Below, one piece after another: positions 8,134 to 17,773 of a DNA stretch of 64,000 bases. The DNA comes from Corallococcus caeni (GTDB lineage Bacteria; Myxococcota; Myxococcia; Myxococcales; Myxococcaceae): NCBI RefSeq assembly GCF_036245865.1, contig NZ_BTTW01000001.1, positions 1,940,249 through 2,004,248 on the forward strand, read 5' to 3'. The notes under the pieces were generated by a model, which made no database searches, had not been told where the DNA came from, and saw only the letters and a list, made by a program, of their open reading frames with translations. Every line of letters starts with the position of its first letter. The first letter of the stretch is position 1. The position numbers were made by a program, and so were the translations under genes.

Positions 8134-9003
8134 TCACGTCAGCGCGGTGCGCAGGTCCCCCGGCCGGGCCATGGGCAGCTTCTCCCCCTTCGCGACCGCC
8201 GCCACGATGCGGGCCAACTGCTCCACGCCGTCCGACAGCGCCGCCGGTCCCGGCTGGAGGATGTAGGAGCTCCTCACTTCGTAGAGCTGATCATCCAGCA
8301 CGGCCCGCACGCCCGCCCAGCCCGGCCGCGAGGCGATCTTCTCGCGCTTCGCCTTGCGCCCGCACCAGCTGGCGATGACGCCCTCCGGGTCGCGCTTCGC
8401 CACCTCCTCCGGTTCGAAGATGCGGCCCTTGGCCCCCTGCGACACGCGCGACTCCTGGCACACGTCCACCCCACCCACCACCTCCACCAGCTCCGAACAC
8501 CAGCGGATGCCGGAGATGAGCGGCTCGTGCCACTCCTCGAAGAAGATGCGCGGCCGCTTCGGCAGCGACTGCGCCGCGTCCGAGTGACGCTCCAGGTTCT
8601 TCTCCAGCTCCACCGCGAGCGCCTCCGCGGGCTCCGCCCGTCCCACCAGCGCCCCGGTCAGCCGCACCGCCTGCAAGATCTCCGCGAGCGAGCGCTGGTT
8701 GAACAGGTACACCGGCACTCCGCGCTTGCAGAGCTCCCGGCCGATGTCCGCCTGCAGGTCGCTGAAGCCCAGCACCAGGTCCGGCTTGAGCTCCAATATC
8801 CGCTCGAAGTTCGCGTCCAGGAACGAGCTGACCCGGGGCTTCTTGCGCGCCTCCGGAGGCCGCACCGTGAACCCCGACACGCCGACGACCAGGTCCCCCG
8901 CGCCAATGCGGTAGAGCACCTCCGTCGTCTCCTCCGTCAGGCACACCACCCGCCGCGGATGGCGCGGCGCCGACGACAACAGCGCGGACAGCTGGGCATT
9001 CAT
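8134..9003 (-). CDS. Cobalamin/siderophore-type binding protein (BtuF-like), no signal peptide
   Basis: A 289-residue protein with the helical-backbone periplasmic binding fold (BtuF/FhuD class): RRVVCLTEETTEVLYRIGAG at the start corresponds to the usual opening of this family, followed by PRVSSFLDANFERILELKPDLVLGFSD and PGWAGVRAVLDDQLYEV near the end. No signal peptide or lipobox is present with the ATG at 9003, and the upstream in-frame extension to 9129 is Arg/Ser-rich rather than a signal. It may therefore be cytoplasmic. No transporter permease or ATPase is adjacent, so ligand and partner are unknown. Confidence 0.75.
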   Translation of the reverse strand: MNAQLSALLSSAPRHPRRVVCLTEETTEVLYRIGAGDLVVGVSGFTVRPPEARKKPRVSSFLDANFERILELKPDLVLGFSDLQADIGRELCKRGVPVYLFNQRSLAEILQAVRLTGALVGRAEPAEALAVELEKNLERHSDAAQSLPKRPRIFFEEWHEPLISGIRWCSELVEVVGGVDVCQESRVSQGAKGRIFEPEEVAKRDPEGVIASWCGRKAKREKIASRPGWAGVRAVLDDQLYEVRSSYILQPGPAALSDGVEQLARIVAAVAKGEKLPMARPGDLRTALT

Positions 9004-9290
9004 GCGGGAAACCCTAACCCGCTCCCGCCGCCTCCACTCGGAATGACGCGACGCACCAGCGCCCGGGGACTGTGCGGCAACGGACGCTGATTTCCGCGAT
9101 TTCCGAAGCACCCGGGGACGGGGCAGCACGGGAAGTGCGGGAGTGCGAGCGCGCGGCGCGGGCCGGAAACTCGGGGCCGGCGCGTGGCGATGATAGCGGC
9201 ACGTCTCTTGGGCGGTTTTCCAAGGCGGTGCTAGGCTCCGCCGGGTCCGAAACGACGTATGCGGTCCTTCTCTACGCCTTGGGGGAACAC

Positions 9291-10907
9291 ATGATCGAAA
9301 GCGATGCCCCCCGCAGCAAGGGCGCGCCCGCCGACGTGCCGGATCCCCTGCTCGGGCGGATCCTCAACGAGCGCTTCCGCATCCTGGAGACGCTTGGCGC
9401 CGGAGGCATGGGCCGCGTCTACAAGGCCATGCAGGCCCCGCTGGACCGGCTGGTGGCGCTCAAGGTCCTCAACCCTCAGTACAGCGGCGAGGGCAAGGAC
9501 CCGGGCTTCCAGAAGCGCTTCTTCCTGGAGGCCAGCGTCACCGCGAAGCTGCGCCATCCGAACACCGTCACCGTCATCGACTACGGCAAGACGGAAGACG
9601 GCATCTACTACATCGCCATGGAGTACCTGGAGGGGCTGACGCTGTCGCAGCTGCTCACCCAGGAAGGCCCGCTGCCGTGGGAGCGCGCGCTCACCATCGG
9701 GCAGCAGGTGGCCCGCTCGCTGCGCGAGGCGCACAAGGTCGGCCTCATCCACCGCGACCTCAAGCCCGCCAACGTGATGATCCTCAACCAGGAGGCGGAC
9801 CACGACGTGGTCAAGGTCCTGGACTTCGGCCTGGTGAAGTCCTTCGTGGGGGACGCCGCCATGAAGGAGGACACCACCCTCACGCAGGCGGGCGTCATCC
9901 TGGGCTCGCCGCAGTACATGGCGCCGGAGCAGGCGCGCAACATCGCGGATCCGCGCAGCGACGTGTACAGCCTGGGCGTGGTGCTCTACCAGGTGCTGAT
10001 GGGCCGGCCGCCCTTCCAGGCGGCGCAGAGCATTGACGTCATCGTCAAGCACATCAACGACCCGCCGCCCCCCTTCCACACCGTGTGGCCGGACCACCAC
10101 GTGCCCGCGGAGGTGGAGGCGCTGGTGATGAAGTGCCTGGCCAAGCGCCCCGTGGACCGCTACGCGTCCATGGACGCCGTGCTCCAGGGCATGCGCACCG
10201 CGGCCTCCGCGTCCGGCGTCAGCGGCGTCTTCGCCACGCGCACCGGCCTCAACGCGGTGGGCTCCGGCCCCCACAGCGGTCCGCACAGCGGCATCCACTC
10301 GGGGGCCCACCCCGCGCTGGGCTCCGGCCCCACGCCCGCGCCCAACACCATGGCGCTGGACATCTCCGTGGACGAGGCCGGCGGCCTCGCGCAGAAGAGG
10401 TCCAACAAGGGCCTGGGCATCGCCCTGTTCGGGGCGTCCCTGCTGCTGGGGCTGGGCGCGGCGGGCTTCTTCGTGCTGCGCGGCACCCAGAAGCCCGCGG
10501 AGGAGCCGGCCGTGTCCGCCCCCATGGCGCGCACGCCCGTCGCGCAGCCGCCGCCCTCCCGCGAGCCCGCCGCCGTCGCGGAGCCCGCCGCCACGCCGCC
10601 GCCCGCCCCCCCCCGGCCCGTGCGCTTCGACCTGGACAGCGACCCCCGGGGCGCGGAGGTCATGCTCGACGGCCAGCTGCGCGGCACGACGCCGCTGGTC
10701 ATCAACCACACCCCTGACGGCCCGGGCCTCGCGTCCGTGGAGGTGTCGTTCGCCATGGACGGCTACCAGACCGTCAGCAAGAAGTACGCGGGCGAGCCGG
10801 GCACCACCGTCAACGTCTCCATCAAGCTTCCGCGCATCAAGAAGCAGGCACCGAAGCCTTCCCCCAAGGCTCCGAGTTCCTCGTACAAGGACGATCCGTA
10901 CCAGTGA
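9291..10907 (+). CDS. Ser/Thr protein kinase with PEGA domain
   Basis: A 538-residue membrane-anchored eukaryotic-type kinase. The kinase domain spans about 22-290: glycine loop LGAGGMGRVYKA, Lys58 (ALKVL), HRD at 154-156 (HRDLKPANV), DFG at 178, APE in MAPEQARN. A low-complexity linker with GPHSGPHSGIHSGAHP precedes a single transmembrane helix (about 374-396), then a Pro/Ala linker and a C-terminal PEGA domain (about 444-520, FDLDSDPRGAEVMLDG). The kinase is inside the cell and PEGA in the periplasm. The ATG at 9291 gives a normal N-terminus; the 73 upstream in-frame residues look non-coding. Its stop overlaps the TonB receptor start by GTGA, so the two are coupled. Confidence 0.93.
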   Translation: MIESDAPRSKGAPADVPDPLLGRILNERFRILETLGAGGMGRVYKAMQAPLDRLVALKVLNPQYSGEGKDPGFQKRFFLEASVTAKLRHPNTVTVIDYGKTEDGIYYIAMEYLEGLTLSQLLTQEGPLPWERALTIGQQVARSLREAHKVGLIHRDLKPANVMILNQEADHDVVKVLDFGLVKSFVGDAAMKEDTTLTQAGVILGSPQYMAPEQARNIADPRSDVYSLGVVLYQVLMGRPPFQAAQSIDVIVKHINDPPPPFHTVWPDHHVPAEVEALVMKCLAKRPVDRYASMDAVLQGMRTAASASGVSGVFATRTGLNAVGSGPHSGPHSGIHSGAHPALGSGPTPAPNTMALDISVDEAGGLAQKRSNKGLGIALFGASLLLGLGAAGFFVLRGTQKPAEEPAVSAPMARTPVAQPPPSREPAAVAEPAATPPPAPPRPVRFDLDSDPRGAEVMLDGQLRGTTPLVINHTPDGPGLASVEVSFAMDGYQTVSKKYAGEPGTTVNVSIKLPRIKKQAPKPSPKAPSSSYKDDPYQ

Positions 10908-13474
10908 ATCCCCCGACAGCCTTCCGACGTGGAGCGCTCCTCGCGCTGTGTCTTTGCGCGACCGAGGCCCTGGCGGACGCGCGCCTCGAAGCGCGCCGCC
11001 ACTTCCGCAATGGCATGAACCTCATCGAGCAGAAGCAGTTCGATGAGGGCATCGCCGAGCTGGAGGAGGCCTACAACATCAAGCCGCACCCCAGCGTCCT
11101 CTACAACATCGCCCGGGCGTACCAGGACGCGGGCCGGTTCGACGAAGCGCTGGACCGCTACAAGCGCTACCTCGCGTCCAACCCGCCGGACGCCGCCAAC
11201 GTGCAGGCCCAGATAACGCGCCTGGAGGCCACGCGTCAGGCCGCGCAGGCGGAGGCCCCCGCTCCCGGCACCCAACCCGGCGGCACGTCCGGCACGGGCT
11301 CCACCACCGGGCTGCCCATGCCCCCGCCGCCCCCCACGAGCATCCAGGCCCAGCAGCAGCTGGTCGCGCTCATGGAGCGGCTGGAGAAGGCCGTCAACCG
11401 CGCGGAGTCGCTCACCGCCCAGCCCCAGGCGCCGCAGCAGCCCGCGGCCACGCCCGGCACGGACGCCAACGCCAGCGACAGCGCCGGGTCCGGTGACACC
11501 TCCGGCGACCAGGGCCTGGTGCCCTACGAGGAGCGCGTGGTGACGGCCAGCCGCCGCGCCCAGTCCTCGCTGGAGTCGCCCAACGCCACCACCGTCATCA
11601 CCGCGGAGGACATCCGCCTGTCCGGCGCCACCACGCTGCCGGAGCTGCTGCGCCGCGTGCCCGGCGCGGACGTGATGGCCATGGGCGTGGGCAGCGCCAA
11701 CGTCAGCCTGCGCGGCTTCAACCAGCGCCTGGCCAACAAGGTGCTGGTGCTGGTGGACGGTCGCACCGAGTACCAGGACTTCCTCGGCCTCACGGTGTGG
11801 GCGGGGCTGCCCATTGGCCTGGAGGAGATTGACCGCATCGAGGTCATCCGCGGTCCGGGCAGCGCGCTGTACGGCGCCAACGCGATGCTGGGCGTCATCA
11901 ACATCATCACCCAGGCCCCCGGCACCGGTCGGCGCGCGCGCTTCGGCGCCATGGCGGGCGGCGGCAACACCGTGCAGGGCTCCTTCGTCAGCCACGGCCA
12001 GAACGGCGCCCTGCGCTACCGCGCGTCCGCCGCCTACCGGCAGGAGGACAAGTGGAGCCGCGATTATGAGTCCGGCCGCCCGGACTTCGCCCTGGAAGGG
12101 CCGGCGGATCCAGACCTGGGCCAGCGCGGGGCTCGCGCCAACCTGTCCACCGTCTACTCGTTCGAGGAGGGGCGCGCGATTGGCCTCTCCGGCGGCGTGC
12201 ACCGCTACCTCACGGAGATCTATCCGCTGGGCCTGCTGCGCAACTACTACATCGACGGCCTGGGCGCGTACGCCAAGGCCGACGTGGAGCTGGGCGCGGT
12301 GAAGCTCAAGGCGTTCTGGAACCACCTGTCCGGCGACGCGGGGCCGCAGTACGAGGCCATCGGGCAGCGCTCGCTGGGCATCCAGGTCGCGTCCAACGTC
12401 TTCAACGGCGAGGCGCTGTACGCGCGCAGCTTCGAACTGGCCGGTGAGCACCAGGTGAACATCGGCGTGGAGGGGCGCCTCAAGCGCGTGGCCTTCACCT
12501 ACCTGGACGGCCTGCGCGAGGAGTTCCACGCGGCGGCCTTCGTCCAGGACGAGTGGCGCATCGTGCAGCCCCTGCGGCTGGTGGTGAGCTACCGCGTGGA
12601 CCGCCACCCGCTCCTGGACAAGGGCAACCCGGGCATCGCGCAGTCGCCGCGCCTGTCCGCGGTGTTCCAGCCCATCGAAGGGCACGCCTTCCGCGCGTCC
12701 GTGGCCACCGCCTTCCGCGAGCCCACGTTCCTGGAGAGCTACACCCGGCTGCCCGTGCCCGTGCCGGGCGTCAACGGCGTGAGCCTCTTGACCACCGGCA
12801 ACCGGACGCTGCGCCCGGAGCGCCTCAACGCGCTGGAGCTGGGCTGGCGCGGTGAGTCCCCGCGCCTGGGCCTGGACTGGGACGTGGCCCTGTACCAGAA
12901 CACGGTGAAGGACCTCATCGCCCTGTCGCCCGTGCAGCCCCTGCCCGCCGGCGAGTCCTACGACAGCGGCACCGGCAGCTACCTCCTGGGCCGCTCGCTG
13001 TTCACCAACGAGGCCGCCATCTACACCGCGCGCGGCGTCGAGGCGGGCATCAACGTGTCCCCCATCGACGGCCTGGGCGTGAAGGCGAGCGCCGCGTACC
13101 AGCACGTCTCCTCCGACCTGCCGGAGGAGGAGGGCCAGTGCGGCACGTGCAGCCAGGCGCCGGCGTTCCGGCTCTTCGGCGGCGTCACCTACCGCACGCG
13201 CACGGACCTGGAGTTCGGCATCGAAGCGGCGTTCACCACCTCCACCACCTGGGTGGAGCGCGAGCCCTCCGCGTCCGACCCGACGCGCGTGGACCTCATC
13301 GCCAACAACCTCCCTGCGTACACCGTCGTCAACGCCCGCGTGGGCTACACCGTGGTGAAGGACTTCGTCTCCGTGGCGCTGCAGGGCAGCCAGCTCGGCG
13401 GCAGCCACTCGGAGCACCCCTTCGGCAACCGCATCGAGCGGCGCGTGTTCGCCAACCTGACGGTGACCCCATGA
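10904..13474 (+). CDS. TonB-dependent receptor with N-terminal TPR region
   Basis: An 856-residue outer-membrane receptor. A signal peptide ends near residue 25 (LCLCATEALA). Residues about 30-105 form tetratricopeptide-like helices (FRNGMNLIEQKQFDEGIAEL, VLYNIARAYQDAGRFDEA). A Pro/Gln/Thr linker follows to about 210. The plug domain (about 212-335) includes LPELLRRVPGADV and IEVIRGPGSALYGANAMLGV, followed by a 22-strand barrel with repeated aromatic-ended strands. The substrate is unknown. The start is GTG at 10904 overlapping the kinase stop; the lipoprotein gene overlaps the far end by ATGA. A periplasmic TPR segment on a TonB receptor is unusual and suggests a protein partner. Confidence 0.9.
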   Translation: MNPPTAFRRGALLALCLCATEALADARLEARRHFRNGMNLIEQKQFDEGIAELEEAYNIKPHPSVLYNIARAYQDAGRFDEALDRYKRYLASNPPDAANVQAQITRLEATRQAAQAEAPAPGTQPGGTSGTGSTTGLPMPPPPPTSIQAQQQLVALMERLEKAVNRAESLTAQPQAPQQPAATPGTDANASDSAGSGDTSGDQGLVPYEERVVTASRRAQSSLESPNATTVITAEDIRLSGATTLPELLRRVPGADVMAMGVGSANVSLRGFNQRLANKVLVLVDGRTEYQDFLGLTVWAGLPIGLEEIDRIEVIRGPGSALYGANAMLGVINIITQAPGTGRRARFGAMAGGGNTVQGSFVSHGQNGALRYRASAAYRQEDKWSRDYESGRPDFALEGPADPDLGQRGARANLSTVYSFEEGRAIGLSGGVHRYLTEIYPLGLLRNYYIDGLGAYAKADVELGAVKLKAFWNHLSGDAGPQYEAIGQRSLGIQVASNVFNGEALYARSFELAGEHQVNIGVEGRLKRVAFTYLDGLREEFHAAAFVQDEWRIVQPLRLVVSYRVDRHPLLDKGNPGIAQSPRLSAVFQPIEGHAFRASVATAFREPTFLESYTRLPVPVPGVNGVSLLTTGNRTLRPERLNALELGWRGESPRLGLDWDVALYQNTVKDLIALSPVQPLPAGESYDSGTGSYLLGRSLFTNEAAIYTARGVEAGINVSPIDGLGVKASAAYQHVSSDLPEEEGQCGTCSQAPAFRLFGGVTYRTRTDLEFGIEAAFTTSTTWVEREPSASDPTRVDLIANNLPAYTVVNARVGYTVVKDFVSVALQGSQLGGSHSEHPFGNRIERRVFANLTVTP

Positions 13475-14709
13475 AGCGCCCCCTCTCCTTCCTCGCCTTC
13501 GCGCTCGCGTCGCTCCTGTCCGGCGGCTGTGATTCCCCGGACGTGGTGCCCACGGCGGACGGCCGCCAGAACACGCGCTCGGCCCGCATCGAGGGCAGCC
13601 TCGTGGTGCAGTCGCGCGCGCGCGGCAACGCCATCGTGTTCCTCTACGACGCGGCCAACCCGCCGCCGCCCGCGGGCTCCGGCCGTCCGGTGGCCTTCAC
13701 CGTCGTCACCGCCGCGGAGCTGTTCGGCGCTTCCCTGGGGGACAACTCCACGGGCCCGTTCACCGCGCCGTTCTCGCTGAGCCTCGTGGAGCCGGGCCGC
13801 TACCTGCTGCGCGGCTTCATCGACGCGGACACCTGCCGCAACGTGCCGCAGCCCTGCCACGTGTCCGACTTCAACCCCTGGTACGGCGTCACCTCCGAGC
13901 CCAACGCGGGCGACGTGGGCGGCGGCGCCGTGGACCCGGCCACCGGCGCCACGCGCATCCTGGAGGTGACGACGGACGCGGACGGCTGGCCCCAGCCGCT
14001 CACCGGCGTCTCCGTGTCCTTCGCGGACTCGGCCACCGTGCCCTTCGACCGGCCCGCCTTCCAGACCGCGGACGCGCGCGAGTTCACCCCCGCGACCACC
14101 CCCACGAAGCTGCTGACGCTCACGCCGCAGACCCTCACCGGCGCGGTGGACCAGCGAGCGCCCGGAGCCGGCTCCGGCGGATTCTGGGTGCAGCTCGTGG
14201 ACGCCAACAAGGACGGCGTCCCGGATGACGCCAACGGCGACGGCGTGCCGGACTTCTGGCCGCGCGTCATCGTGCGCAAGCTGGCGGAGGGCGTGAGGGG
14301 CTACGTGGACGAGAACGACCTCAACCGCGATGGCATGGTGGACGCGGAGGGCGTGGACTACGCGCGCGCCAACGGCGGCCTGGACGGCAAGCCGGACGTG
14401 GTGGTGCTGGCGGCCGGCCTGGTGCCAGACCCCCTGCTCGCCGTCCTGCTGGATGGTGAAGGCAAGCCCCGCCCGCAGCCCGTCTTCGTCCCGCAGCTGC
14501 TGGTGGCCGTCCGCGCGCTGGCGCTGGACGCGCGCGACCCCGCCGCGCCCGCGCCGCTCGCGGCCGTGCCCCCGGGGCGCTACAGCGTCACCCTGCTGCA
14601 GTCCACGGGGCAGACGTGGCGGCTGCCCAACGAGCTGGATCCGGCGCTCGCCGAGGCCGTGGGGCTGCCGGGCGTGCAGTCCCAGGCCTTCGTGCTGGAG
14701 GTCCGCTGA
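13471..14709 (+). CDS. Lipoprotein with calcium-type Asp-rich repeats
   Basis: A 412-residue lipoprotein: lipobox LLSGGC with Cys20, then a beta-rich region (RIEGSLVVQSRARGNAIVFLYDA) suggestive of a carboxypeptidase-regulatory or Ig-like fold. Around 245-265 are DANKDGVPDDANGDGVPD repeats of the thrombospondin type-3 sort, followed by DLNRDGMVDAEGVD, which resembles an EF-hand loop. It ends the kinase-receptor operon with an ATGA overlap, so it likely works at the outer membrane with the receptor, perhaps as a surface partner that captures the ligand. Function is inferred from context only. Confidence 0.75.
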   Translation: MKRPLSFLAFALASLLSGGCDSPDVVPTADGRQNTRSARIEGSLVVQSRARGNAIVFLYDAANPPPPAGSGRPVAFTVVTAAELFGASLGDNSTGPFTAPFSLSLVEPGRYLLRGFIDADTCRNVPQPCHVSDFNPWYGVTSEPNAGDVGGGAVDPATGATRILEVTTDADGWPQPLTGVSVSFADSATVPFDRPAFQTADAREFTPATTPTKLLTLTPQTLTGAVDQRAPGAGSGGFWVQLVDANKDGVPDDANGDGVPDFWPRVIVRKLAEGVRGYVDENDLNRDGMVDAEGVDYARANGGLDGKPDVVVLAAGLVPDPLLAVLLDGEGKPRPQPVFVPQLLVAVRALALDARDPAAPAPLAAVPPGRYSVTLLQSTGQTWRLPNELDPALAEAVGLPGVQSQAFVLEVR

Positions 14710-14834
14710 GGTCGGTTCCGCCCTCCTGAAATCGCGGCGTGGCGCCCTGGGTTGCTTTGACTTCGCAGGGCCCATCCGCGACCATGGGGCGGAGCTGCTG
14801 GAGGCGTTCCCCCCTCCGTGAGGTTTTGATTCCG

Positions 14835-15317
14835 ATGAAGGCCGGCCCTCTCTCCGCCCCCGAATCCGCGCCCTCCCGCCCCACGGGGAGCACGCCCACG
14901 GTCCGTCCGGCCGGGAGCACGGGCCCGCAACGCGTGCTGCTGGTGGACGACAGCCGCTCCATCCGGACGCTGCTGAAGATCTACCTCATGGCCCGCAGCT
15001 TCGAGTTCCTGGAGGCCGAGTCCGCCGAGGAAGGCCTCAAGATCGCCGAGGCCGAGCAGGTGGACCTCATCCTCACCGACTTCCACATGGACGGGATGAA
15101 CGGCGCGGACTTCGCCGGGCAGATCCGCGCCAGCGCCAACGCCAGGCTGTCCAAGGTCCCCATCCTGATGATGACGGGCGACCCGAACGTGGCGGAGGTG
15201 CGCGCCCTGGGCCAGAAGGCCGGCATCAGCGCCTTCGTGCGCAAGCCGGTGAGCTGCGCGCAGCTGATGACGCTGGTGGACACCATCCTCCCGCTGCCCC
15301 GCGCCACCGCGAAGTAG
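14835..15317 (+). CDS. Stand-alone response regulator receiver protein
   Basis: A 160-residue CheY-like protein. A disordered 30-residue head precedes the receiver domain, which keeps the key residues: Asp38-Asp39 in LLVDDSRS, the phosphorylation site Asp82 in LTDFHMDG, Thr in MMTGD, and Lys137 in FVRKPVS. There is no output domain. The ATG at 14835 is preferred to an in-frame upstream start at 14739. No histidine kinase is adjacent, so the partner is unknown; it ends 9 bp from the convergent msrQ. Confidence 0.9.
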   Translation: MKAGPLSAPESAPSRPTGSTPTVRPAGSTGPQRVLLVDDSRSIRTLLKIYLMARSFEFLEAESAEEGLKIAEAEQVDLILTDFHMDGMNGADFAGQIRASANARLSKVPILMMTGDPNVAEVRALGQKAGISAFVRKPVSCAQLMTLVDTILPLPRATAK

Positions 15318-15326
15318 CGCGCTGGC

Positions 15327-15944
15327 TCAGGCCGGGCGCTGCGTCGCCAGCGCCCGCCGCTTGCGCACGGCCTCTCCCACGCGCACGGCCAGCAGCACCG
15401 CCAGGACGGCCCCGTAGAGCACCGGCTCCGTGACGTCCTTCTTCACCCGCCACACGAAGTGCACCACGCCCAGCACCGCGGCCACGTAGGCCAGCCGGTG
15501 CAGGCGCTGCCACCTGGGAAAGCCCAGCCTCCGCACCCACTTGTTCGTGGACGTGACGGCCAGCGGCACCAGCAGCATGAGCGCGGTGAAGCCCACGGTG
15601 ATGAAGGGCCGGGTGAAGACGTCCTCCGCCATGGCGCGCACGTCCAGGCCCTGATCCAGCACGGAGTACGTGAGGAAGTGCGCCGCCGCGTAGGTGAAGG
15701 CCAGGAGGCCCAGCGTGCGGCGGATGCGCGCGGGCCACGTCCAGCCCGTCACCAGCCGCACGGGCGTGCACGCCAGCGACGCAATCAGCACCGCCAGCGC
15801 GAAGAGGCCCGTCTGGTTGAGGGCGAACTCGATGCCGTTGGCCCCCAGCTCCCCCTGCGCCCCCAGCACCGCGAGTTGCAGCAGCGGCGCCAGGCCTCCG
15901 ACGGCGATGGCGGGGTTGAGCCAGGGGAGCTTGGAGGAGGCCAT
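15327..15944 (-). CDS. msrQ: MsrQ, heme-binding membrane subunit of methionine sulfoxide reductase MsrPQ
   Basis: A 205-residue membrane protein with about six hydrophobic segments. It passes electrons from the respiratory chain to periplasmic MsrP, which repairs oxidised methionine. Family-typical features are the opening PWLNPAIAVGG, LACTPVRLVTGW, AHFLTYSVLD with a heme-ligand-type His, and the RLHRLAYVAAVLGVVHFVW segment with two further His. The start lies 4 bp after the msrP stop, so both are co-transcribed. The C-terminus is short and basic. Confidence 0.93.
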   Translation of the reverse strand: MASSKLPWLNPAIAVGGLAPLLQLAVLGAQGELGANGIEFALNQTGLFALAVLIASLACTPVRLVTGWTWPARIRRTLGLLAFTYAAAHFLTYSVLDQGLDVRAMAEDVFTRPFITVGFTALMLLVPLAVTSTNKWVRRLGFPRWQRLHRLAYVAAVLGVVHFVWRVKKDVTEPVLYGAVLAVLLAVRVGEAVRKRRALATQRPA

Positions 15945-15948
15945 GGTT

Positions 15949-16938
<990 letters not shown>

Positions 16939-16972
16939 GGCTCCCTCTATAACGCCCCAGGGCCTTTTCCGG

Positions 16973-17716
16973 TTACCGCCGGGCGTCCTTCACCCGCCAC
17001 AGCCGCCACCAGGGCGTCCCGGGGGACTGATGGTGCTCCCAGTGGTAGCCGAAGAAGAAGCACGACAGCAGGGCCCACAGGTGGTTGCGCGGCAGGGTGC
17101 GCGCGTGGTGCGGCGCCATCCCTTCCGTCTCCGGACGCCGGTGCGGCAGGTACGTGCCGAAGTAGAAGAGCTGCACGGTGGCCAGCACGGACGGCAGCAC
17201 CCAGAAGGCCAGGATGCGCGCCTGGGGCACGCCCAGCCAGAGCAGCACGTTGAACTTCAGCGCCATGACCGCGATTTGGGGCCACGTCGTGTAGCGCGCC
17301 ATGAAGGCCCCGAACCACGGCCAGAAAGCCAGGCCCCGGGCCGCGAAGTCCGGGTCGTGGTCGCCGGTGGGGTCCGCGTGGTGGGCGCGGTGGTTCACCA
17401 CCAGCCGGCGGTAGGACAGCCCCGCGAAGAGGAAGCAGGCCAGCGTGCCCACCGCCCCGTTCACCCGGCGGTGCAGGGACACGGTGCCGTGCATGGCGTC
17501 ATGCCCGGTGATGAAGAGGCCGGTGGACAGCCACATCTGGACGAGGACGTGCAGCCAGGGGAGCGGTGAGGCCCACGGCAGGGCAGGCCCCGCCAGCATC
17601 CACGCCAGGTGCCCGCCCCACGCGCCCACCACCGCGAGCGCGAGCACGACGCCCCACGGGTCGGGTGGCACGGGATGGGCGGGGGACTCGGGCGGCATGG
17701 TTCCCTTACTGGCCAT
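16973..17716 (-). CDS. CrtW-type beta-carotene ketolase / membrane fatty acid desaturase family
   Basis: A 247-residue membrane di-iron enzyme. The histidine boxes match carotenoid ketolases of the CrtW group: [21 protein letters not shown] followed by [16 protein letters not shown], and [11 protein letters not shown] followed by PWWRLWRV. Such enzymes add a keto group to the carotenoid ring. No other carotenoid gene lies in the window, so the natural substrate is unproven and a general desaturase is the alternative. Of the in-frame starts (17734, 17716, 17698) the ATG at 17716 is chosen; the N-terminus is not conserved enough to decide. Confidence 0.82.
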   Translation of the reverse strand: MASKGTMPPESPAHPVPPDPWGVVLALAVVGAWGGHLAWMLAGPALPWASPLPWLHVLVQMWLSTGLFITGHDAMHGTVSLHRRVNGAVGTLACFLFAGLSYRRLVVNHRAHHADPTGDHDPDFAARGLAFWPWFGAFMARYTTWPQIAVMALKFNVLLWLGVPQARILAFWVLPSVLATVQLFYFGTYLPHRRPETEGMAPHHARTLPRNHLWALLSCFFFGYHWEHHQSPGTPWWRLWRVKDARR

Positions 17717-17773
17717 GCCCCGCCCCTCGCGCACGGGAAAATCTCGCGCGTGGGACGGGGAGTGGCCGGGACG

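Noticed and set aside
6400..9090. 896-codon plus-strand frame
   Set aside because: Opposite to the Omp85 and BtuF-like genes, with Arg/His/Gln-rich content and no recognisable motif.
14710..14834. Terminator after the lipoprotein gene
   Set aside because: A gccctg/cagggc pairing exists but the stem is 6 bp with a loop of about 15 nt and no T-run; too weak to call.
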